In this document: in pieces, positions 7,838 through 16,347 of the stretch | Position numbering within the stretch: the first letter of the stretch is position 1 | How the letters are laid out: each line of letters opens with the position of its first letter | From: CAYMUL01 sp964393605 | GTDB taxonomy: Bacteria > Bacteroidota > Ignavibacteria > Ignavibacteriales > Ignavibacteriaceae | DNA: 59,090 nt | NCBI GenBank assembly: GCA_964393605.1 | Contig: CAYMUL010000020.1 | Span: 1 to 59,090 of the forward strand | Reading direction: 5' to 3' | Position numbers and translations under genes: made by a program | The notes under the pieces: model-generated | Databases searched by the model: none | Told to the model about the DNA's origin: nothing | Seen by the model: only the letters and a program-made list of their open reading frames with translations

Positions 7838-9181
7838 TTAATAACGTTTTTCAATTCGCGCATTTTTATAATAGTGCATTAGTATTTCATCGAACTGAAA
7901 ACCTTTTTCAGCCATAACTGCCGCACCGATTTGACAAAGCCCTGCACCGTGTCCCCACCCTGCACCACGCAAAACAAATTGTTGAGGAATTCCATCAACG
8001 ACATTTTTCTTTTCGACGATAAAAGCTGAACTGTAAAGGTGCGTCTTAGAAAGTGTTCTTCTAATTTCAAGTTCTTTACCGATTGTAAATATTTTTTTAG
8101 TTCCAACAATTTTAAGTTTAATTAATCGAGCAGAATTCCCTCGTTTTATCGGGATGAGATCAACTATCTCTCCGAAATCAATTCCCGATTTTTGTTTAAT
8201 CAATTTCGAAATTTCATCTTGCGAATAGACAACTTTCCACCGAAAAAAATCTGATGTTTCGAGATCGTAATCGAGTAATATTTGCGAAAGTATTTTTTTA
8301 TCTGAAGTATTGCAGAACGCCGCCGGATTTGCTCTGATCCACTTCTCTGCATTTTTTTCGATTGAAAAATCTGTATCGAAATTATCGGGTTCATATTTGT
8401 AATCGATCACCGCTTGCAAGTAAGGAAATGATTCCGGCTCCCAAACATTTTCAAAAGATTCACTGATACCACCGCACGATTTTGAAAAACGCGCATCGCA
8501 TATTTTGCTTTGATAAGTGAGCAACAAACCGCGTGTTTCTTCAACTGCGCGTGTTGCAACTTCGGTGTAAATTTTTGTGATGCCTTGATAGCGCTGACAA
8601 TGATCATCGGCGCAAACATCAAACTTTTCATGATCTTCCCTATCATACCAGACGGTTAATTCATCTTCGTTCGAAGTTCGTGTTACATATTCTTTCTTGT
8701 CTTTTTTAAGTTCTTGAGATTTTTCAATCTGTGCAAGCAACCAACTGCGAGAAATTATTGCGTGGGCTTTTAAAAGATGTAATCTACTTTTCGCAGACAT
8801 CTCCGAGGAGATAACACTTTTTAAATATTCTTCAACGGGAATTACATTAATTGATGTAATGCCGCCGTTATCGATTATCAACTTCAGATCACCGCGGAAA
8901 CTTTCCTTCTCCGTTCTCTGCCAGTGAAAATCAACACCGATGACAACATCTTTCAAAGAAAAATATTCGGAATCAAAATCGTCGGGATGAAAAATAACTT
9001 CGTTCGCAAAAGAAAAAGTTGAACCCGATTGAGAAGTGATGACAAGCTGTTTCTCTTTTATTGATGCGGTGTAAATGCCGCTGAATGATTCTTTAATTCC
9101 ATTCGCTTTGTATTCACCGAAGAATGTAAAATCGATTTTCGGTTTTGTAAAGATTCCTACGTTAATAAGCGGTTCGGTCAT
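7838..9181 (-). CDS. SpoIID/LytB domain protein
   Basis: 447 residues without an obvious signal peptide. The central part (about 105-330) carries the SpoIID signature: GGITSINVIPVEEYLKSVISSEM, LKAHAIISRSWLLA, and a later CGGISESFENVW with the conserved Cys/Gly pair. The C-terminus ends with VLRGAGWGHGAGLCQIGAAVMAE, the typical closing motif of the family. Firmicute SpoIID is a lytic transglycosylase acting on denuded glycan strands. Homologues in Gram-negative groups are often annotated as amidase enhancers. A HCQRYQGI segment with DDHCQ is also typical of this subfamily. Absence of a signal peptide is odd for a wall enzyme; an upstream start was not found. Confidence 0.85.
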   Translation of the reverse strand: MTEPLINVGIFTKPKIDFTFFGEYKANGIKESFSGIYTASIKEKQLVITSQSGSTFSFANEVIFHPDDFDSEYFSLKDVVIGVDFHWQRTEKESFRGDLKLIIDNGGITSINVIPVEEYLKSVISSEMSAKSRLHLLKAHAIISRSWLLAQIEKSQELKKDKKEYVTRTSNEDELTVWYDREDHEKFDVCADDHCQRYQGITKIYTEVATRAVEETRGLLLTYQSKICDARFSKSCGGISESFENVWEPESFPYLQAVIDYKYEPDNFDTDFSIEKNAEKWIRANPAAFCNTSDKKILSQILLDYDLETSDFFRWKVVYSQDEISKLIKQKSGIDFGEIVDLIPIKRGNSARLIKLKIVGTKKIFTIGKELEIRRTLSKTHLYSSAFIVEKKNVVDGIPQQFVLRGAGWGHGAGLCQIGAAVMAEKGFQFDEILMHYYKNARIEKRY

Positions 9182-9424
9182 GTGTTCTTCTTCTGAAATG
9201 TTTTTTGATTTGATAAAAAATTATGGTTAAATATTTGTTTTCTCAACCCGCAAGCAAAAGTGCCGGTTGAAAATTATCTTCGTTTCGTCTCAATATTATC
9301 GATGCACAAAAATACAAATCATTTAAAGCAATTCGAACTAAATTTTAATTCTTAAATGATTTTGCTTCGAACTAATTTTTGTAGATTTGCCCATGATTTC
9401 TAACTAAACTTTGAAAGGTGAATC

Positions 9425-10237
9425 ATGGAAGAAAATAATTATAACGAAACCTCAACTCAAGAACCGGAGATTGAAGAACTTTCTCATTCCGATAAAATTG
9501 CCGGGGTCTTCAGCGAGCCGGCAAACACTTTCGAGCAAACTGCAAAGTTTCCGCCGAAGACTGTCGATTGGTTCCTCCCCTTCTTTTTGCTTTTACTTGC
9601 AGTAGTGATTTCGCAAATCGTAATGTACTCCATTCCCGAAGTGCGCATGAAAATTCGCGAGCAAACAATGGAACAAATGGATAAAAATTTTCAGAAGCAA
9701 ATTGATGACGGCGCAATGACAAAGGAACAAGCGAGAGAAATTCGTGAACAAACGGAAAGCCGCATGGATTCAATGGGAAGCGTAGGTTTGATTATTCAAA
9801 GCGTTTCAATTTTAATCGTCGGATTCATTATGTTTTTTATAATCTGCGGCGCATATTTTCTTTTGGCGAAGTTTGTGCTTAAGGAAAACGCGAGCTACAA
9901 AGGTGTGCTTGTCGCAAATGGTTTAACCGCATACATCGGAATTATTCAGGTTATTCTTGCAACGATACTCACCTTCCTTATGAACGAACCGTACCGCGAT
10001 ACTTCTCTCGCATCATTTCTTAATTCGGATCGAAATACTATTTCGGGAATGTTGTTCGGAAAGATTGATCTCTTCTCAATCTGGAGTTACGTAATTCTTT
10101 CTATTGGATTAGCAAAGATGAGTTTTGCGCAAGACGTAAAGAAATTTTATTTTCTTGTTTTCGGTTTGTGGATCGGATGGAGTTTGTTTGCTTTCTTTGT
10201 CTTGAAAAATATTCCGTTCATCGGAAATTTCATGTAA
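9425..10237 (+). CDS. YIP1 family integral membrane protein
   Basis: 270 residues, ATG preceded by GAAAGGTGAATC. The first ~35 residues are acidic and soluble, followed by SDKIAGVFSEPANTFEQTAKFPPKTVDWFLPF, the usual lead-in of bacterial YIP1 proteins. Five hydrophobic segments follow (about 55-75, 120-145, 160-185, 210-230 and 240-265). A charged loop rich in Glu/Gln/Met (about 78-115) separates the first two. Function is unknown; bacterial YIP1 proteins are assumed to act in membrane organisation or transport. The gene stands alone between divergent and convergent neighbours and ends at a bidirectional terminator. Confidence 0.8.
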   Translation: MEENNYNETSTQEPEIEELSHSDKIAGVFSEPANTFEQTAKFPPKTVDWFLPFFLLLLAVVISQIVMYSIPEVRMKIREQTMEQMDKNFQKQIDDGAMTKEQAREIREQTESRMDSMGSVGLIIQSVSILIVGFIMFFIICGAYFLLAKFVLKENASYKGVLVANGLTAYIGIIQVILATILTFLMNEPYRDTSLASFLNSDRNTISGMLFGKIDLFSIWSYVILSIGLAKMSFAQDVKKFYFLVFGLWIGWSLFAFFVLKNIPFIGNFM

Positions 10238-10253
10238 TTGTTTTTATTTTTTT

Positions 10254-10288
10254 CAAGCCGCCGTTTTTAATATGACTGCGGCGGTTTG
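10254..10288. terminator. Bidirectional intrinsic terminator
   Basis: A hairpin with a 10-bp stem (CAAGCCGCCG pairing with CGGCGGTTTG, one G-U) sits between the convergent YIP1 and lamin-tail genes, with T-rich sequence on the left side and A-rich sequence on the right, as expected for termination on both strands. Confidence 0.7.
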
Positions 10289-10293
10289 GAAAA

Positions 10294-10806
10294 TTATTTG
10301 TTACTGCTGCCCGGCGTCGGCTGATGCATAAATTTCCAATTTGCGGAAGCATCGGGAAATCTGCCGTAAGATGTATCTGTCTTTTGTGGAGAAAATTTTA
10401 TTGAATCGATAACGGTTCCGGCAGAGTTAAAGATTGCAATATCTTCTCCCGAAGCGGATAGTTTAAAACTCGTGTGAGTGCTTCCTTGTGCCGTATCGCC
10501 ATCGCACCAGATTATAAGAAAACTTTTTCCGCTCAATTGCACATCGGGGAATTTCCATTTCGTTGTATTTAAAATATCATCTGTGAGATAGTGATCCTTT
10601 AAAGAGAATGTTGCATCGCCCGAATTGTAAATCTCGACCCAATCCTCGTATTCACCAAAGTTATCTTTTATAATTGTAGAATTGCTCGCCATGAATTCAT
10701 TAATAAATATTGTTTGCGCGGGAGGCGGTGTTTGGTCAGTTGAAATCGGTTCATCGCAGCTATAAATGAAAAATAAAAATGAAATGAGAAAATATTTTTT
10801 CATCAA
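10294..10806 (-). CDS. Lamin-tail-domain lipoprotein
   Basis: 170 residues. The signal MMKKYFLISFLFFIYSC ends in a lipobox Cys at about residue 17. The rest is one lamin tail domain: FINEFMASN, EDWVEIYNSGDATFSLKDHYLTDD, W(K)FPDV and a closing YGRFPDASANW segment. These domains are Ig-like folds found on bacterial surface proteins next to CotH, DUF4956 and polyphosphate-polymerase-like genes. Its ATG overlaps the stop of the porin gene by 4 bp, so it is the last gene of a coupled three-gene operon with the porin and DUF4956 protein. Confidence 0.82.
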   Translation of the reverse strand: MMKKYFLISFLFFIYSCDEPISTDQTPPPAQTIFINEFMASNSTIIKDNFGEYEDWVEIYNSGDATFSLKDHYLTDDILNTTKWKFPDVQLSGKSFLIIWCDGDTAQGSTHTSFKLSASGEDIAIFNSAGTVIDSIKFSPQKTDTSYGRFPDASANWKFMHQPTPGSSNK

Positions 10807-11783
10807 AAACTCACATGGGTTAAGATCATAAATTCAAAATATGAACCGATATTTTTTTCATCAACTCGTGATAGCTCAATTGAATATTTAATATATTTAA
10901 AAACTTCGGACTCAAGCGCGACCCCGATAATATTGGTTCTTTCGACAGTGTCGTTAATATTTTTATAATAATTTTCGAATCGAAGTGAAGCACTCCAATC
11001 ATCGGGTTGATAATTTAAAGTAAGAAAATACCCACCGGGAAGTTTTCCGTTTTCTTTTTTTGCATATGCAAATTCGCCAAGGAAAATCCATTCTTCCTCT
11101 TTAAAACGAAAATCGAATCCGTTAGCGGAAATATATTTTGCAGTGAGTGAATCATTTTTATGAGAAGCGTTCAAACCTACTTTGAAATTATTGTAATCAA
11201 GTTCAATTCTTTCCGCAAAAGTTTTTGAATTATTATTATCTCCTGTAATTCTACCGCCATTACCGTTAAACATGCCTGCAATAATTTTTGCTTCGAACTT
11301 TTTCGTTGGAGAAAAAGAATATTCCGACGACAAGCCGAAATCTCTCCCCGCATAATTCAGTTCGTCAATTTCAGAAATAGTTTTTGCGCGATCGGTAAAG
11401 AAAAGTTTTTTAACCGAGGTTAATCTTTCCTGCGAGAAAGGAATTTTGTGTTTACCAATTGTGAGACGAAAATCTGAATTTTTCAAAATTACTTTTGCAT
11501 CTTTTAATATGTCATCGTCGGTGAGATCAATCTCCACTTCGGAGTTAATATAGCTACTCAATTTAGTTTCAACTCCGAGCCGCAACCTGCGCGCTATAAA
11601 TTCATTGTTGGAAAGATTATTTTTTTCACTGCTATATTTCCAACCGAGTTGGAGGAGTGAAGAAAAATCTGTATCGGGATATTTTGGTTTTGGAATTGCC
11701 TCCGTTTGCGCATGGATAAAGGATGAAATCGTGCTAAGCAAAATGAATGTGAATAGAAATTGACAGAAATATTTTTTTTTCAT
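10803..11783 (-). CDS. Phosphate-selective-porin-like outer membrane protein
   Basis: 326 residues with a signal peptide (MKKKYFCQFLFTFILLSTISSFIHAQ). The remainder consists of alternating amphipathic beta strands with aromatic girdles and ends in a terminal Phe (MILTHVSF), the usual outer-membrane barrel signature. FIARRLRLGVETKLSSY, LTIGKHKIPFSQERL and NYAGRDFGL match the OprP/O porin family pattern in which basic residues line the pore. The solute is not predictable. Both ends overlap neighbours by 4 bp (ATGA): DUF4956 upstream and lamin-tail downstream. This tight coupling implies a stoichiometric envelope complex or common regulation. Confidence 0.78.
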   Translation of the reverse strand: MKKKYFCQFLFTFILLSTISSFIHAQTEAIPKPKYPDTDFSSLLQLGWKYSSEKNNLSNNEFIARRLRLGVETKLSSYINSEVEIDLTDDDILKDAKVILKNSDFRLTIGKHKIPFSQERLTSVKKLFFTDRAKTISEIDELNYAGRDFGLSSEYSFSPTKKFEAKIIAGMFNGNGGRITGDNNNSKTFAERIELDYNNFKVGLNASHKNDSLTAKYISANGFDFRFKEEEWIFLGEFAYAKKENGKLPGGYFLTLNYQPDDWSASLRFENYYKNINDTVERTNIIGVALESEVFKYIKYSIELSRVDEKNIGSYFEFMILTHVSF

Positions 11784-12613
11784 GAAGAGATCGTATAATT
11801 GCGGGAAGAAAAATTATCATCTATTTTATTCGTGCGTTGTTTAATCCAGAGAACGTCGCCGACATCTGGAATTCTGTCTCTTATTAATTTTGTGATTTGA
11901 TCTTTACTACCGTTAGTATCAACTACAACTTCGAAAGTTAGCGTTGTAATTTCCGGTTTCGCTCTTCTTTCTTTCGAGGAGATCAATCTAAATTTAAGTT
12001 TTTCGGCAATCAATATCTCTTCAACTTCTTCGATGGCATAAAAAGATTTATCCGTCGCAATTGAAATTTTCAAAATCATTACTTCACGCACGTTGAAGAA
12101 GAAATTAATAATTGAGAGGGGAATCATGTCGAACATATTTTGTCCGAGTCTCGCAAATATTACACCTATAATTGCAAGACCGTAAAGCCCGACACCGCAA
12201 GCCATTCCGAGTCCCAGCGCAAATATTAGCGAGCTTGCTTCTTGCGGAGTGTTTAAACTATAACGATAGCGAACAATTGCGGCGGCGCCCATCAAACCAA
12301 ATGCGCGCGCAAGATCGGAGCCGATAATCATCATCATCAGCGCGGCGGCAAATGATAATATGATGTGCGATTCCATTACAGCAAATCCGTATGTATCAAC
12401 ATTTCTTCGGAATGAAACAATTAAACCGAGCAACCCCGCGAGTGAGAAACTGAATAATGTTTGCCAAATATTATGTACGCCTGAAATTTTAGGAAAGATA
12501 TTTTCGTTTTTGAAAAATTCTTCGATGCCGCTTTGTGCAAATGAAAAAGTTGAGACGAGTATCGTGATCGATACTGTGATTAGAGCAATTGATTTTATTT
12601 TTTTGTGATTCAT
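11780..12613 (-). CDS. DUF4956 membrane protein
   Basis: 277 residues. The first ~27 residues look like a signal or TM segment ending FAQ; four more TM segments follow (about 48-65, 80-100, 105-125 and 135-165). The family motif RAFGLMGAAAIVRYRYSL and the glycine-rich ALGLGMACGVGLYGLAIIG are present. The C-terminal ~90 residues form a cytoplasmic ferredoxin-like/ACT-like domain with an ERRAKPEITTLTFEV strand. DUF4956 genes are known to occur beside VTC-type polyphosphate polymerase and CotH genes. A CotH gene is present 10 kb away, not in this operon. The start overlaps an 18-codon frame (MNKENLLNRISES...) that itself overlaps the 50-codon Cys-rich ORF upstream, so translation through the whole set may be coupled. 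Confidence 0.82.
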   Translation of the reverse strand: MNHKKIKSIALITVSITILVSTFSFAQSGIEEFFKNENIFPKISGVHNIWQTLFSFSLAGLLGLIVSFRRNVDTYGFAVMESHIILSFAAALMMMIIGSDLARAFGLMGAAAIVRYRYSLNTPQEASSLIFALGLGMACGVGLYGLAIIGVIFARLGQNMFDMIPLSIINFFFNVREVMILKISIATDKSFYAIEEVEEILIAEKLKFRLISSKERRAKPEITTLTFEVVVDTNGSKDQITKLIRDRIPDVGDVLWIKQRTNKIDDNFSSRNYTISS

Positions 12614-12658
12614 GAGTTTAGAACAATCGACTCAGAGATTCGGTTTAACAAATTTTCT

Positions 12659-12811
12659 TTATTCATCTTGTTTATCTTTCTTAAATTTTTTCTTTCCAAT
12701 TTTTTCGCCGTACACTTTTTTGTAAAGAAGGGCGATTTCGCAGTCATTACAAAAAGAGCCGCAGCATTTGTTCCATTCTTTTTTCTTTATAAGATTTTTA
12801 ATGAAGGACAT
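12659..12811 (-). CDS. Small Cys-rich protein (50 aa), unknown
   Basis: A strong GGAGAG ribosome-binding site lies 4 bp before the ATG at 12811. The 50-residue product is highly basic, with the motif CCGSFCNDCEIA in the middle (four cysteines as CC-x3-C-x2-C) and a lysine-rich tail (KIGKKKFKKDKQDE). The cysteines could bind a metal or an Fe-S cluster; the ends could bind nucleic acid. No family recognised. It precedes the DUF4956-porin-lamin-tail operon and is joined to it through an overlapping 18-codon frame, so it may be the first gene of that operon or a leader ORF. It begins 45 bp after the end of the DUF1016 gene on the same strand. Confidence 0.55.
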   Translation of the reverse strand: MSFIKNLIKKKEWNKCCGSFCNDCEIALLYKKVYGEKIGKKKFKKDKQDE

Positions 12812-12856
12812 TTTTCTCTCCTGTCTTGGACATCGACTGATTTTTGTTCCTGTTCA

Positions 12857-13945
12857 TCATTCCTCTTTTCTTCTGTGATGTTCCCACATTTCCAATAACT
12901 CATGCAATTTGGCTTGCAATAATTTTTTATCGGGCAGTGCCATTTTATAGCGACTTATAAGAGTGGGAGAAAGTTGTCTGCTAAGAGCATATTCTACCAC
13001 TTCATTGTCCTTGTCTTTGCATAGCAATATCCCAATACTGGGATTTTCGTTGGACTTTTTAAAATCACGATCCAAAGCTTCTAAATAAAAATTCATCTGT
13101 CCCGTCTGTTCGGGTGAAAATTCGGTTGTCTTAAGTTCAAATGCTACTAAACATTGCAAATGCCTGTGATAAAAAAGTAAGTCGATATAAAAATCCTTGT
13201 TACCAACCTGCAAACGAAATTGCTCTCCCATAAACAAAAAATCTTTGCCTAATTCTAAAATAAAATTTTTCATTTTTTGGATGAGTGCTTTTTGTAGGTC
13301 GTTTTCACTAAATGGTTCTGGCATATTTAAAAATTCGAATACATATTCATCTCTGAAGTGCTTTTTCAATTCAGAGGAAACACCTCTGATTTCTCCCTTG
13401 CCACTGTTGTCGCTTAACATACTCCTCTCAAAAACCGATGCTGATATTTGTCGTTCAAGTTCTTTCACCGTGTAGTTTTCATGGATGGAAAGATTGAGAT
13501 AAAAAATTTTTTCTTCCATCAATTGACATCTGGAAAAAATTGTGCGATGATGCGTCCAGCTTAAATCTGCCAAAATAGAATCGCGAATATCCCAGATGTT
13601 GAATTGTGTCCTCGTTGCGGACACAATTGAATTGGCTTGCCCTCCGATTTTTTTTAATTGTGTCCTCGATGAAGCCACTATTTCAGAATTTTCATAAGTT
13701 TCAAAAAATTGTCGCATACGGTACAAACCCCTACGATTAAATCCCTTTAACTCCGGATGTTCAGCTTGAATAAACTGCGCCAATTCATCAACAGTTTTAT
13801 CTCCCCATTGAGCTTGCACGACCTTCTGCGAAATATATGCACCAACATTCCAATAGAGGTTAATCAATTCAACGTTAACAGATTTGATTGCACTTTGTTT
13901 TGCTATTTGAATGAGAGACAGAATTTCCGAAAATTGATTATTCAC
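12857..13945 (-). CDS. DUF1016/YhcG-type PD-(D/E)XK nuclease
   Basis: 362 residues with a GTG start. The N-terminal helical DUF1016_N domain shows VNVELINLYWNVGAYISQKV, WGDKTVDELA and FNRRGLYRMRQFFETY. The C-terminal nuclease domain (about 190-340) has DEYVFEFLNMP, FLFMGEQFRLQVGNKDFYIDLLFYHRHLQCLVAFELKT, where D...ELK gives the PD-(D/E)XK active site, then NPSIGILLCKDKDNEVVEYAL. The length is normal. YhcG-type proteins are often found in or beside restriction-modification and other defence loci. Here no methylase is adjacent; neighbours are transketolase and the Cys-rich ORF. A Ser/Thr-rich linker (about 94-118) is typical of this family. Confidence 0.88.
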   Translation of the reverse strand: MNNQFSEILSLIQIAKQSAIKSVNVELINLYWNVGAYISQKVVQAQWGDKTVDELAQFIQAEHPELKGFNRRGLYRMRQFFETYENSEIVASSRTQLKKIGGQANSIVSATRTQFNIWDIRDSILADLSWTHHRTIFSRCQLMEEKIFYLNLSIHENYTVKELERQISASVFERSMLSDNSGKGEIRGVSSELKKHFRDEYVFEFLNMPEPFSENDLQKALIQKMKNFILELGKDFLFMGEQFRLQVGNKDFYIDLLFYHRHLQCLVAFELKTTEFSPEQTGQMNFYLEALDRDFKKSNENPSIGILLCKDKDNEVVEYALSRQLSPTLISRYKMALPDKKLLQAKLHELLEMWEHHRRKEE

Positions 13946-14013
13946 ATTCCAACTCGTCCGGTAGCTGTTTCGATTTAGATAATGAAGTTTTCAAAAATTC
14001 GTTGATAAACATT

Positions 14014-16014
14014 TTAGCTCTTCAAAAGTTTTTCGACTTGAGCAACAACATTAGAAACAGTGAATCCATATTTTTCAAAAAGAATTTTATCCGGAGCGGA
14101 TGCGCCGAATTTTTCAATCGAGATTTCTATGCCTTGTTCACCGGTATATCGTTTCCACCCAATATTTACGCCTGCTTCAATCGCTATTCTCTTTTTTATA
14201 TTTTGGGGAAGAACAGAATTTTTATAATCATCCGTTTGTAACTCGAATAATTCCCACGATGGAAAACTGACAACACGAACGGAGATATTTTTCTTTTCTA
14301 ATTCAGCAGCGGAGTTTAAAGATAGCTCAACTTCCGAACCTGAAGCCATAATTATCATTTCAAATTTTTCATTTGTTTGATAAAGCACGTAAGCCCCGCG
14401 TAAAAGATTTTCCGCGCTTGCATATTTATTTTGATCGAGTACTTTTACTGCCTGTCGTGTAAATACAAGCGCAACAGGAGATCGTTTATTCTCAATCGCA
14501 AACTTCCATGCGTAAGAAGTTTCATTTGCGTCTGCGGGACGAACAACAACACAATTCGGAATTGCGCGGAGTGATGCGAGATGCTCAACGGGTTGATGCG
14601 TCGGTCCATCTTCACCAAGCCCGATGCTGTCATGCGTAAAAACATAAATCGGATTCAAATGCGAAAGTGCGGCAAGACGAATTGCCGGGCGCATATAATC
14701 AGAAAAAACAAGGAACGTTCCGCCATAAGGAATTACGCCACCATACAACGACATGCCATTTAACGCCGCACCCATCGCATGTTCGCGAATTCCGAAATGA
14801 AAATTTCTTCCCGAATAATTCGAAGTTGAAAATGTTCCTTCATCTTTTAGGAATGTATTGTTCGAGGGCGCCAAATCTGCCGAGCCACCGATTAAAGTCG
14901 GCAAATATTTTTTTACTGAATTTAATACAGCACCCGATGCTTGTCGTGTTGCAATTTTCTTTCCATCATCTTCAAATTTCGGGAGATGATTTTTCCATTC
15001 TTCTCCAAAATTTCCGGCGAAAATATTTTCAAATAGGTTTGCCTCTTCGGGAAATTTCGTTTTGTACTCTGCGAAAAGTTTATTCCATTCCTCTTCGTAA
15101 GAATTGAATTTATTTTTCAAAGAGGAAAATAAATCTTGCACATCTTCGGGAATGAAGAAAAATTTATCTTCTTCCCAACCGAGATTTCGCTTCGTCAATT
15201 TTACTTCTTCTTCACCGAGCGGAGAACCGTGTGCTGATTCTTTATCCTGCTTATTCGGACTGCCGTACCCGATGTGCGTTTTTGTAATAATCAAACTCGG
15301 TCGCTCATCATTTTGCGCGGCGAGTAATGCACGCTCGAGTTGTGATAGTTCATTCACGTCATTTACTTTTTCTACATGCCAGCCGTATGCATTAAATCTT
15401 TGATCTATGTTTTCTGAAAAAGCGAGAGAAGTTTCGCCGTCGATCGTAATTCCGTTATCGTCATAAAAGAAAATAATTTTACCGAGTTTGAGATGCCCCG
15501 CTAATGATGCGGCTTCGTGAGAGATTCCCTCCATCAAATCACCGTCGCCGCAAATTCCATATATGAAGTGATTGATGATTTTAAATTCCGGTTTATTAAA
15601 TTTTGCAGAAAGAAAAGCTTGCGCCATTGCCATTCCGACTGCGGTTGCAAAACCTTGTCCCAGTGGACCTGTAGTTGTTTCAACCCCTTCGGTTAAACCA
15701 TACTCGGGATGACCGGGGGTGATACTTCCCCATTGACGAAAGTTTTTCAAATCGTCCATTGAAATTTTATAGCCGCAAAGATGAAGCGTGGAATAAAGCA
15801 GCGTGCTTCCGTGTCCGGCAGATAAAACAAATCGGTCGCGGTTCTGCCATTTATGATTTTGCGGATTGTGTTTCATAATTTTAGAATAGAGGAGAAACGC
15901 AATGGGAGCGCACCCCATCGGCATTCCGGGATGCCCCGAGTTTGCTTTCTGAATTGAATCTACTGCCAGGAATCGAATTGTATTTATCGCTTTTTGATCA
16001 ACATTATTTTTCAA
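14014..16014 (-). CDS. tkt: Transketolase
   Basis: 666 residues, the normal family length. Thiamine diphosphate-binding residues are clear: ANSGHPGMPMG near the N-terminus, HGSTLLYSTLHLCGY, GPLGQGFATAVGMA and the GDGDLMEGISHEAASLAGH motif (GDG...N/E magnesium site). The pyrimidine-binding domain shows FHFGIREHAMGAALNGM and THDSIGLGEDGPTHQPVEHLASLRAIPN, with the catalytic Glu in GIREHAM. The C-terminal domain ends normally. It transfers two-carbon ketol units in the pentose phosphate pathway. The reading frame begins with TTG at 16014; no ATG occurs before residue 31, inside the conserved substrate-binding segment, so the TTG start is favoured. It is transcribed alone, divergent from the T9SS cluster. 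Confidence 0.95.
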   Translation of the reverse strand: MKNNVDQKAINTIRFLAVDSIQKANSGHPGMPMGCAPIAFLLYSKIMKHNPQNHKWQNRDRFVLSAGHGSTLLYSTLHLCGYKISMDDLKNFRQWGSITPGHPEYGLTEGVETTTGPLGQGFATAVGMAMAQAFLSAKFNKPEFKIINHFIYGICGDGDLMEGISHEAASLAGHLKLGKIIFFYDDNGITIDGETSLAFSENIDQRFNAYGWHVEKVNDVNELSQLERALLAAQNDERPSLIITKTHIGYGSPNKQDKESAHGSPLGEEEVKLTKRNLGWEEDKFFFIPEDVQDLFSSLKNKFNSYEEEWNKLFAEYKTKFPEEANLFENIFAGNFGEEWKNHLPKFEDDGKKIATRQASGAVLNSVKKYLPTLIGGSADLAPSNNTFLKDEGTFSTSNYSGRNFHFGIREHAMGAALNGMSLYGGVIPYGGTFLVFSDYMRPAIRLAALSHLNPIYVFTHDSIGLGEDGPTHQPVEHLASLRAIPNCVVVRPADANETSYAWKFAIENKRSPVALVFTRQAVKVLDQNKYASAENLLRGAYVLYQTNEKFEMIIMASGSEVELSLNSAAELEKKNISVRVVSFPSWELFELQTDDYKNSVLPQNIKKRIAIEAGVNIGWKRYTGEQGIEISIEKFGASAPDKILFEKYGFTVSNVVAQVEKLLKS

Positions 16015-16337
16015 TAAAAATTCTCTTAAATAATTTCGTGAAGTTTTTTTTCAAATATAAACAATGACTTGAAACGAGAGGAAAGTAATTTTCAATTGTT
16101 TATTCATTATTGAATATTTGAAATTATGAGATGAGTTTTAATGTGAAAATTTTACTGAAAAATTCTGTGCTATTAATTTTAAATCTGTGCCATTAGTCTG
16201 ATCTCTTTTGATGCGACTTTACTTTTTGGTCTGCTTCGATTAACATCATCAGAAATTCAGAGTTCACACTCTCTATGCGAGGTTCAAGGAAAGAAATTGA
16301 CATTAACTGCTGAAGTTCCTACATTGCATAAAAAAAC
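16015..16337. other. Divergent intergenic region
   Basis: Separates transketolase (-) from the T9SS cluster (+). No gene is supported. A short imperfect direct repeat (TCTGTGCTATTA / TCTGTGCCATTA near 16160-16195) is the only structure seen. Promoters for both sides should lie here. Confidence 0.5.
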
Positions 16338-16341
16338 GGAG
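16338..16341 (+). promoter_or_regulatory. Ribosome-binding site fixing a TTG start
   Basis: GGAG lies 6 bp before TTG 16348. Starting there gives a clean signal peptide (MKTLVLFFFVCPLYFGQ), whereas an in-frame TTG at 16297 would put 17 polar residues before it. Confidence 0.65.
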
Positions 16342-16347
16342 CGAACT

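Noticed and set aside
14667..15403. Long plus-strand frames across transketolase
   Set aside because: They lie wholly inside a well-supported transketolase frame on the other strand; composition is that of a shadow.
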